Below, in pieces: positions 55,940 through 64,000 of a stretch of 64,000 bases of DNA (within the stretch, counting starts at the first letter, position 1; each line of letters begins with the position of its first letter). The DNA comes from Mytilus trossulus (lineage: Eukaryota; Mollusca; Bivalvia; Mytilida; Mytilidae). Both the position numbers and the translations under genes were made by a program. Below the pieces are notes generated by a model. The model searched no databases and was not told the origin of the DNA. It saw nothing but the letters and a program-made list of their open reading frames with translations. The stretch is from contig NC_086375.1 in NCBI RefSeq assembly GCF_036588685.1, positions 7,619,916 through 7,683,915 on the forward strand, written 5' to 3'.

Positions 55940-57461
55940 TTTATTTTGTGTGATTTTGTTATAATTTGTACATCATATTTTGTATTTGGTGATATATTTG
56001 ATTATTAAACTTTAAAAGCAAGGTCGTAATTTTGTCTTAATTTTTATCTGGCTGAACTGATGTCTGTTAAAAATTTACAATTTCAGTGGTCTTGTGGTAG
56101 CATGTTTGCCTTGAATGCAGGGGGTTGTGGTATCAAACCCAGGTGGGGTGAATACAAACACTATAAAATTGGTATTTGACGCCTCTCCACTTATCACTCA
56201 GCATAAAAGAGTAAGAACAAAGAGCGGTCAGCTTAGGGAGTTGGCCATTTTCCAAAATCAAGCACTCTGGCATTATGTGTTACGTCAAAATTCTGTGTGG
56301 CACTCAACAGTAATGTTTTGAAGTAGGTTGGATAGATATTAAAGATGCATATTGTTTGCCAAGCAAGTAAAAATCTTACATGCATGGCACTTGGATTGTC
56401 TGTCCAGTGTCCAGTCCATTTTTTTAGTTGATCAATGAACCATGAAAATGAGGTCTAGGTCGGATGAAACCTGCAAACATCCATGCACCAACTCCAATCA
56501 ATCATACACCAAATATATAGTTTACCAAATGCTTATCAAGTATAGTATCTGAGAAACATGCATAATAACTGTTTCAGAAATATGGTCGAGGTCGGGTGAA
56601 CTCTGTCTGACTCATCCATACCTTAAAATTACTCGATATTCGTTAAATTCATATAAAGTGTTTCTTTTCTTTAAGCTATAACAATTCTGAATAAGTATTT
56701 GACACACAGCCACCTTTGTTATCTTCACGTCAAAGGAAGAGGATGTCTGAATTGATATAGAAAATCTTGTGTCTCACTAAAGAGGAGAATTACAACTGCT
56801 TTATACACTTTTAAAAACTATTGCATCAACTGCCTGGTGTCTTCATTTGTTGTCACAGATATATTGCTTTATGGAGGTTTTGTTATGACTAGAATAGACA
56901 TTGTGCACATGCTAACACTTGATATTTTTGCTTTTCTCCGCGTTTGTAATCTTGGCAGATTAATATCTTGCTTACATAGCAAGTTGTTGCCTTGTCAGAC
57001 TACTTTGGAATATCAATGAAGGCAATACATTATTACATGCTGTTGTTGCAATTAGTTTTTCTGTCATATATCTTGTGCTTGTCATTTGTGTAAATGATAG
57101 ATCTTTGATAGACTGTCATTATACATTCACGACATTTCAATCATGTTTTGGACCTATTTGAAAATTATCAGAACACTAAATTATTTTCTGTTGGTGAGTT
57201 CCGTATATTGACCTTCAGGTGTTTTTTTTTTTGGTTATTTTGTATTGTTGAATTGCTGTCTCATTGATGTGTGCCCCATGTCTACATTTACTTTAAGTAT
57301 AAAAATAAACAAGACAATCAATATATGGACAAGTGATATCTTTTCATTAGTAATAAATTTCATAAATATCCGTTTTTCTTGACGTAAGTGTTAGTTCAAA
57401 GATCAAAGTTTTCTCAGAAAGTTGAATACAGTTATCAATACCTCATTGAAAGGGACAAGAA
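55940..57461. other. Intergenic DNA between rhodanese and minisatellite
   Basis: Holds the SINE at 56085-56330 and a fragment of a retroelement-associated repeat near 57215-57305 (GAATTGCTGTCTCATTGATG). No exon seen. Confidence 0.45.
56085..56330 (+). repeat. tRNA-derived SINE, second family
   Basis: CAGTGGTCTTGTGGTAGCAT has a box A, and GGTATCAAACCC (56129-56140) is a worn box B about 30 bp downstream, with tRNA-like text TTGCCTTGAATGCAGG between. The 5' half resembles a tRNA (Ser, Gly or Gln type). A non-tRNA body follows (CAAAGAGCGGTCAGC; CAAGCACTCTGGCATTATG). It is not a functional tRNA because the acceptor stem does not close. Confidence 0.6.
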
Positions 57462-58171
57462 TGCAACACATTAAACACGTCACAATATAATGATTACTGT
57501 ATGCAACACATTAAACATGTCACGATGTAATGATAACTGTATGCAACACATTAAACACGTCACGATATAATGACTACTGTATGCAACACATTAAACACTA
57601 CATGATGACATTGTAATGACTACTGTATGCAACACATTAAACACGTCATGATGTGATGACTACTGTATGCAACACATTAAACACGTCACGATATAATGAT
57701 AACTGTATGCAACACATTAAACACGTCACGATATAATGATTACTGTATGCAACACTTTAAACACGTCACGATTTAATGATAACTGTATGCAACACATTAA
57801 ACACGTCACGATATAATGATTACTGTATGCAACACATTAAACACGTCACGATGTAAATTATGATTACTATATGCAATACATTAAATGCGTCATGATGTAA
57901 TGATTACTGTATGCAACACATTGAACACTACATGATGACATTGTAATGATTACTGTATGTAACACATTAAACACGTCATGATGTAATGACTACTGTATGC
58001 TACACATTAAACACGTCATGATGTAATGTTCACTGTATGCAACACATTAAACACGTCACGATGTAATGATTACTGTATGCAACACATTAAACACGTCACG
58101 ATGTAATGATTACTGTATGCACGTTATGATATAACGATTATTGTATGCAACACATTAAACACGTCATGATG
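57462..58171 (+). repeat. 40-bp minisatellite, about 18 units
   Basis: Units of the type ATGCAACACATTAAACACGT + CACGATATAATGATTACTGT repeat head to tail with point changes. At least two units carry a longer spacer (ACTACATGATGACATTG, near 57595 and 57930) and one is partial near 58110. Neighbouring units look similar in part, as expected from local duplication. No open frame runs through it. Confidence 0.9.
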
Positions 58172-59520
58172 TTTCTGTTTTTCCATAAATGTCTACACAA
58201 CGCTTTGATTAATGTCTTGAACATAGACGGACAGAAATAGTTCTAACAGTGCGATGAAGATTAACTAGATGTTCATTTCAGATGTACAATGTTTTGCACT
58301 GATCATCGAGACCGAAATATTGACTGAATCTAAAGATATTACTTGAAACCGTGCCCACTGAACCCGGAAAAAGACCAGAAACTAGTCCATATCTAACAGC
58401 TATGCATGAGCAAGATGATTTTGAGGTTTTTGTTAGAAGCGATGCTGCACATCATATTTGCATTGGATTATCCAGTATACGTAGAATATTTAATAGTTAC
58501 AAAAAAGTGAATATAATTTCAGTCGGTTGATTTTATGAATTAGAATGAAATTATTTTCTTCTGAATTGTCTGCCCATATAGGTGGCGTTTAGGTTAAGTG
58601 GTTTGTGTGATTTGGCGGTTAAATCATTCGGCACGACAGGGTCTACTCGATAGGTCACGTTAATTTTTACATCCATGCTATTTGATATTAGTTTGTATCA
58701 TGCATTAAGAGATCGATTGTTTACAAATGTTTGTTTGTATTGAAATACTAATACATATATATATAGCGGGAAGGCTAGAGTGCAGGCGATTTGGTGTCAC
58801 GATATCTCAGTAGCATAGGTTCGTATCCCGGCGAGGGAAGAACAAGAATTTGCGGAAGCAAATTTACAGATCTAATTTGGTTGATGTTTAGACGAGTTGT
58901 ATATATATCTATATAAATGATGACTTTTCGTACTGATTCGAAATTTGTATACAATAAATATCATTTAATGGTTGTTATTAAACCAGCCCTCGGCTCTGTC
59001 GTGTGGTATTGCACTTTACTATTTGTTGTTATTTATTAGTATGATTATTATCAGTGGTTGTGGTATATGGGTGTTAACGGAAGAAGAATAACAGTAAATG
59101 ATAATTTAGTACTGTTTTCGCTTGTACTGCAATCTTTGGTAGAGATCTGATAAAGGTGCGTTTGATTATAGGAATATTGTTGTAAGCCTTTGTCATATGC
59201 AAAGAAAGAACTGATGTGTAGGCATTAACCCGTTAACATGAAATATCTTCTAATGGAACCTTAAAAGATTACTGTAAATATTAAAACAGTCAATATTTCG
59301 TGTGTTCTTTGTTTTGTTTTGTTCTTTTGAATTTTTCTTTAACGTTTACTACAATCAAAACGAAGAACCATCTTGATTAAAAACATTATTTAATGAAGCA
59401 CTATAAAATATACAAGTATAACATAATAAATTGTGAGCACTTTCGTTAATGTTTAGTACATATTATGGTCAAATAAAACACGTAGGCAGCACTAAAACTC
59501 TGCTATCCAAGAACATTACT
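58172..59520. other. Intergenic DNA left of the BTB gene
   Basis: Contains the SINE copy at 58775-58910; otherwise AT-rich. A short open frame around 58330-58510 looks protein-like but lacks support (see rejected). Confidence 0.4.
58775..58910 (+). repeat. tRNA-derived SINE, same family as 42050-42180
   Basis: GGCGATTTGGTGTCACG, CTCAGTAGCATAGG and a worn box B, GGTTCGTATCC (58818-58828), are followed by GAAGAACAAGAATTTGC and GATGTTTAGACGAGTTGTAT. A TA-rich tail follows. It includes more of the 5' head than the other copy. Confidence 0.65.
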
Positions 59521-60393
59521 CTACACTTCAGTTTCTTGTCCAATTGGAGATTGGCGCTGCTTCGTAACATTCCTGGTTTTCAATGTCATGCTGGTTTGCC
59601 GGCTCAGAACAACTTGTCTTAATTTCTGTGCAGCACTATGATCATCGTAACGGAATGTTTCTTTTATAACAATGTCGGTACTAACAGACGACAAACAGGT
59701 ATCTACAAATTCCAAGCATGCCTTCTTCAAATCTGCAATGTCAAATTCAACAGCACAACAAAGAAGACCAACAACAGTTGATGCATCCATGGTAACGGAT
59801 CCACAATGCAAAAACAATAAAAATGAACGGAACACTTCGATGTCGTAACTTCCAACTATTATGGTGGTCTTGGTGCTACTACTGGTTTGCTTCTCATCTT
59901 TGGATTTCTTCAATTTTTTCTTGCTATTCATGTCTTCTCTCGACTGCTTTATGAACATATCGAGGAAATTTTTGCTCCTTATCCCAAGAATCGACTTTAA
60001 TCCATACACTGGTATTCTCTGTTCTCCAACAAGGAACATGACGTCACATAAGTCTGGCATAGACAGAATATAGCGAATATTATCAACCACAGCCTGTATC
60101 TTTGTTACTTTCATCGAATCATTGGTTGACTGTATGTCATCTATATCATCTAAATCGTCGCTGTCGTCGTCTGAGGAATCATCGTCTGCTTCATCGGATG
60201 AGAAATCTGAATCGTCTGATGAATCGGAGGCAACCATTTTATCTGTAACTGTTTTCTTATCGTCTTTGTTTTCGTCTGAGATATATACAGGAGAATCGTA
60301 GCCAGATGAAACATCATCGTCACTATTGTCAAGATTCAGTAACAAAACCTTTTCTCCCCGCTTAGACTTGGGAGTACTAGTAAATAAAGCCAT
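59521..60393 (-). CDS. Intronless BTB/POZ protein with acidic Ser/Asp tract
   Basis: A single 290-residue open frame from ATG (60393-60391) to TAG. Residues 1-50 are unstructured. Residues 55-92 are a Ser/Asp/Glu tract rich in SD repeats, a typical casein-kinase-2-type target. A BTB/POZ fold follows at about 112-236: DLCDVMFLVGEQRIPVYGLK with the D-V-x-F-x-V signature, SKNFLDMFI, then after a Lys-rich insert (KKKLKKSKDEK) IEVFRSFLLFLHCGSV and LLCCAVEFDIADLKKACLEF. BTB domains mediate dimerisation and, in many proteins, Cullin-3 binding. No Kelch, zinc finger or full BACK domain follows. The frame has no intron, unlike the other genes here. A minus-strand TATA box lies about 80 bp before the ATG. 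The acidic tract could bind basic partners; function is otherwise unknown. Confidence 0.85.
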   Translation of the reverse strand: MALFTSTPKSKRGEKVLLLNLDNSDDDVSSGYDSPVYISDENKDDKKTVTDKMVASDSSDDSDFSSDEADDDSSDDDSDDLDDIDDIQSTNDSMKVTKIQAVVDNIRYILSMPDLCDVMFLVGEQRIPVYGLKSILGIRSKNFLDMFIKQSREDMNSKKKLKKSKDEKQTSSSTKTTIIVGSYDIEVFRSFLLFLHCGSVTMDASTVVGLLCCAVEFDIADLKKACLEFVDTCLSSVSTDIVIKETFRYDDHSAAQKLRQVVLSRQTSMTLKTRNVTKQRQSPIGQETEV

Positions 60394-60472
60394 CTTGATT
60401 TGAGAATATTAAAACGTGTATATTGAACTGTTGAAATCGAATATTTGATGAAAATTCTAAAACTTGATCTGA

Positions 60473-60479
60473 TTTTATA
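60473..60479 (-). promoter_or_regulatory. TATA box of the BTB gene
   Basis: TATAAAA on the minus strand, 80 bp upstream of the ATG, in a context without other TA runs. It predicts a short 5' leader of roughly 50 nt. About 10 bp further upstream is GTCACATGAC (60487-60496), an E-box-like palindrome. Confidence 0.5.
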
Positions 60480-60496
60480 GATCAAAGTCACATGAC

Positions 60497-63400
60497 ATTT
60501 TGAACTGCAATATGTCAGGGTCGTGACACATAGAGCAGATTTTCAGTTGTCGAAAATTGTGTTCTAAACTCTGTTCAAAATGTCGGCTTGGGGTAATCAG
60601 TCAAACCGCATTCAATTCTAGTGATATAATTAATTGTATAATTACGATTAATCGCCCTTTATGAGTTGACGAGTAATCAGTGTTTAGTAACTTAATAAGC
60701 CTTGTCAAACTTAAGAATGTGGAATAAACTTTTAAAAAATAATGATATTTAGCAAAGAAAACCAAACATCATGAATTGTGAGAGATGTATATAATAGTTT
60801 AGCAAAAAAAACCAGTTGTTAAAATACATAATTCTTAAAATGAGAGAAAAATATATCTCTAGTTTTCTTTTATTAGTAACTTTGAGTACTGCATGACAAT
60901 CTTCGTTTTCTTCTATTAAAGCCTTCATTTAGAGCTTAAAATATCTATCAAAAATTAAACAGAATGCATATAAAATTTGTATAAAGCTTTCACGTTGATG
61001 CTGGGTTTTTTTTGGGTCCATTTATTAACGGTTACAATTAAAGTATTATTGTTTAATCATTGCGACTTATATATTTTGCGGTGCTCATTATTGATTTTGC
61101 ATATTTATTGATTGAAGTAAGCTTACGTTTTTATTTTTTTTCCTACATTGTAATTCTGTACAGGTTTATTCTGAGCATTGCATGATATCATGTCTTCCTT
61201 TGTCGTTCATATGATGATGTTACTGAAATATTTTGTAAAGTAGGTCTATCATCACGTGATCTTAAAATAATTAAGTGTGTAACATGGCATCATTCCGTAT
61301 TATCTTGACAAAATACTCCTAAAAACATTGTTTTTATTGTCTACGTGCGCTTTTTTTGGCGCTGTGGATCAATATAAACTTACAGAAAATCATGGTCTCT
61401 TTTTGCCAAAAATCTTACCAATAAATTGATCATAAATTATACAAAAATTTTTATGACTTATAAAATTTTTACGAGACTCAGTGTTCTTTTCTTTGTCTCA
61501 AAATGTCCTGTGAAATAAGTCGCTGTATTGACATCTATGACATCTATTTGTGTTTTATTGTCACGGTTTAAAACTAGAAGATGGAATCTTTTTTTTTGTG
61601 CCATTCTTTTGTTTTGTTTTCTTTGATGGACCTCATTCTAGTCCAATGAGTCAAAATGATAAAAAGTCAGGTGTTTGATTCATTTGCCGTTTTTTGTCTT
61701 TAAAAATCTTAAAACTAACAATAGATATAAAGAAACTTAAATACAATGTATACTAAAATGATCAGAAAGACATGGTCTACAGTTAAGACAAATGGCGGGA
61801 AAATTGCCTGAAGACTTTTTATAGGATGCCCTTAAATTACGACTTTTGTCACTTGTTTGCTGTTTGCATTATAAGACAAAACCTATACTAACAAGTCAAA
61901 GTTTGCTGATATAACAAGTAGACTATTACTCTTTAAAGGACTTTGTTAACCCTCTGTTATATTCAGAGCAAAAGCTAAATGTCACTTTTCTTCCGGTTAT
62001 ACAAGTACAGAGATTTTTGTTATTAATTCCATTCTCGTCTACAATGTTGGAGAGTGTTCTATGTTGAATATGATATAGACCACGTTGAGCGACACTGGAT
62101 CTTGGAACCCTTGCGATTTAGACCTTGAAAACCTGTTTCGGCACTGGTCACTTGTTAAAGATTATGTTATCCTCTTATTTTTTTCTGGGTTTTAAAATTC
62201 TAAATTGAAACTGATTTATTATCCTGTTTTTTTTTTTTTTTTTTTTGGGTTTTTTTTTTTCTTTATCAAATTGCCTTTTTGTTTTAACAATTTGTTTTCC
62301 ATGTATTATTTGACTCTTTCGCCTTGTACCCAGTCTTGATTGGTTTCATCGTGCAAGACATATATATATATGATGCACTAAAACTTTCTTTAACGATTTA
62401 AATTTGTTTTCCAGGTGTGTGATTTTCTCGTTGTGTTGATGATCAATTGGTGGCCTTTTGTGTTTATTGCCCTTTGGTCGGGTTGCTGTCTCTTTGACAC
62501 ATTCCCTCCCCAGTGCCCGTTTCTATTCTTAATTTTATACTAAAGTTCTCAATCATGACAATTGGTTGCTAAAATAAATATACGATACCCTTTTCAGATT
62601 GTTTACAATGCATTAATGGATCTGTTAAAGTCTCTTGGGTTATAAAACTTTTATTTCAACATAAATATATATATAGATCAATTTTAACAATTATAAGATT
62701 AATAATTTGTCTTTTTGATTTAGTCAACTAGCGGTTCATGTCCTTAGTTTCAATTGTTTTAATTGTAAGACATACGTTTTACAAAATATCAATTGAATAA
62801 AGCTATATCGTCATCCCTCGAATTGAAAATTAATTATTTTCCCGAAAAACAAGTTAACACTGAAATTTCGAGAGATGAACAAGCACTATTCGAATGAATG
62901 TTATTTAAAAAAGCTGCACATGATTTCTGATCGCTCGTCATTATAAATTTACCTAAAAAAGCTTCATTTTTCATATGAAGTAATTCTCTGGCAGATTTTA
63001 AATCGCTTAACGTCGATCAAGGACTTATATATATAGACGTCGATATACGTCCCTGCTTCGATAGTTATAAAGAGTCAGACCAAATATTAAATTTTGTCTA
63101 TCATTTAAAGCAAATGTAGTTTATAACGAAAACAATAATGTTCAGGGGGTGTTATTCAACGTATCGTCAACATGTAGGCAGTAACTGCCTGGCAGATCAG
63201 AGGTTAACACGGTACAAATCTAATCATCATTAGTAAGTTTCAGACCAAATATCAAATGTTACAAAAATCACGGACAGACGAACGGCATGAAAAGGCGGTA
63301 TCAGTATACAGTCTATTCCATGTACAAGAGTGCGGATATACAAATGAATGCAAAACCAATACCCAAAAAGTCAGCACATTTTTGTGTTGCGTAATAATAA

Positions 63401-63609
63401 TTCGTCAACATAATAATTAAGTATGGTTGAGGTAATTTTTCACACAAATTACATGGAACACAAGTTCTCGTCTTCAAAATAGTAGACCAATTATCACAGT
63501 TTCCTAAGACCCATCAACAATATCATTTACACGTTTTGGTGCACATATAAAAAAAAGGGTTTGTCAATACAAGATACAACAACATTACGATCTATATCAA
63601 TCAGTGAGT
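60497..63609. other. Intergenic DNA right of the BTB gene
   Basis: AT-rich. It contains a fragment of the AGAGGCTCTC family (about 62040-62110, AGACCACGTTGAGCGACACT), long T runs (62227-62262) and a retroelement-associated repeat at 62400-62540 (GGTCGGGTTGCTGTCTCTTT). A minus-strand AATAAA (reverse of 62650-62655) could serve the gene at the right edge. I see no exon. Confidence 0.45.
62400..62540 (-). repeat. Dispersed repeat (AAAATTGAGAATGG family), reversed fragment
   Basis: The plus strand ends TTGCTGTCTCTTTGACACAT and TTTCTATTCTTAATTTTAT, the reverse of the start of the copy at 42610-43000. Confidence 0.5.
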
Positions 63610-64000
63610 TTAACATTCAGGCGTCTCGACACGTTCCTTTGGTCTTTTGGGTGTAAGAAGTCTCGGAGTTGGGTAATCGGAATCGGAGTCCTCGCCACTT
63701 TCTTCTTGGTTCTGTTGAGATTCGGAACTGGTTTCTTCTTCCACTTGTTTTCTTTGTGGTGGTTGTTTTCTTGTTTGTGGTTTGGTCGGCGGTGCAGCTT
63801 GTCTAGGCGGGGTGCGGCCAGTAGTCTGTTTTGATCCAACGCTTTCTTTCGACTGGGACTTCGACAAACCATTCTGTCTTTGAGTAGGTCTACGAGCAGT
63901 TTGTGGCTCTTCAACCTGTTTGGGTGGAGACGGATCGCGGTCATATTCACGATTTCTTTGGTTCCGTCTTGGAGGAGATTGTTCCTGTTCAAAGTCTCTG
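63610..64000 (-). CDS. C-terminal coding exon of an unidentified gene (runs off the window)
   Basis: The minus strand stays open from the window edge to a TAA at 63612-63610, about 130 codons with no break. The peptide is rich in Pro, Gln, Arg, Ser, Glu and Lys: RDFEQEQSPPRRNQRNREYD near the start, KQTTGRTPPRQAAPPTKP in the middle, an acidic stretch (EESGEDSDSDY), and the end PTPRLLTPKRPKERVETPEC. Several TP and SP pairs suggest proline-directed phosphorylation. No folded domain is visible; this looks like a disordered cytoplasmic or nuclear tail. Its 5' part lies beyond the right edge. The frame was chosen over two overlapping minus-strand frames because it alone is open to the edge with ordered composition and a clean stop. 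Downstream signal is uncertain. Confidence 0.6.
   Translation of the reverse strand, partial: RDFEQEQSPPRRNQRNREYDRDPSPPKQVEEPQTARRPTQRQNGLSKSQSKESVGSKQTTGRTPPRQAAPPTKPQTRKQPPQRKQVEEETSSESQQNQEESGEDSDSDYPTPRLLTPKRPKERVETPEC

Noticed and set aside
57462-58171. CRISPR-like array of 40-bp units
   Set aside because: The units are head to head-to-tail repeats without unique spacers, and the genome is clearly a spliced eukaryote. It is a minisatellite.
58330-58510. Protein-like open frame (includes PTEPGKRPETSPYLTAMHEQ)
   Set aside because: No good acceptor in frame, a stop just upstream, and no downstream partner exon. It may be an old gene fragment, but it cannot be supported.
60580-60592. ATG with a short frame and a GG|GTAATC donor (MSAW...), possibly a first exon on the plus strand sharing the BTB promoter
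   Set aside because: Only four codons before the donor and no downstream plus-strand exon in the remaining 3.4 kb.
63597-63992. Alternative minus-strand frame of 131 codons at the right edge
   Set aside because: Overlaps the chosen frame. Its Lys/Asn/His-rich composition looks like a shifted reading of it, and it lacks the ordered proline/acidic blocks.

Overview
This window looks like nuclear DNA of a bivalve mollusc, most probably a mussel of the genus Mytilus. It is AT-rich and intron-rich, and it is full of short dispersed repeats of kinds I recognise from mussel sequence. These include the family with an AGAGGCTCTCAAGAGCCT tip, the family with a GAAACGCGCG core, the family opening GATGTGGTATGATTGCC, tRNA-derived SINEs with the box GGTTCGAATCC, and Penelope-like reverse transcriptase remnants. 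Genus is an inference from repeat content; species cannot be read from this.

Genes are few. (1) An orphan EGF-like exon lies at 12186-12296 (+), with a possible further exon at 15489-15622. (2) An ankyrin-repeat and SOCS-box (ASB) gene lies on the minus strand, with four coding exons between 35206 and 25150; they join in phase into a 590-residue protein that should act as substrate receptor of a Cullin-5 ubiquitin ligase. (3) A two-domain rhodanese (thiosulfate or 3-mercaptopyruvate sulfurtransferase) lies on the plus strand, with seven coding exons between 46545 and 55772; they join into 286 residues with the active-site cysteine at 249. (4) An intronless BTB/POZ gene with an acidic Ser/Asp tract lies at 59521-60393 (-), with a TATA box. 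(5) The last coding exon of an unidentified gene with a Pro/Gln/Arg/Ser-rich tail enters from the right edge (63610-64000, -). I see no operon-like or functional link among these genes.

Layout: 1-25 kb is almost all repeats and unique AT-rich DNA. 25-35.2 kb is the ASB gene, whose first coding intron is swollen by two large composite mobile elements. 35.2-46.5 kb is repeat-rich (a hAT-like element, a third composite element, a SINE, a Penelope remnant). 46.5-55.8 kb is the rhodanese gene with repeats in its introns. 55.8-59.5 kb holds a SINE, a 40-bp minisatellite and another SINE. 59.5-64 kb holds the BTB gene and the partial gene.

The most unusual signal is a set of three 'dimeric' terminal-inverted-repeat elements within 12 kb. 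One is a head-to-head palindrome with about 1.55-kb arms (29484-32628) that carries two copies of what looks like a captured 3'-terminal exon. The other two are direct dimers (32939-35121 and 39312-41390), in which two near-identical copies of an element with its own inverted ends flank an unrelated middle segment. In all three, matching short flanks are visible only at the outer ends, as in bacterial composite transposons. A second signal is a pair of long foldback hairpins (17680-17836 and 53706-53865) that share shoulders and loop but have stems of unrelated sequence.
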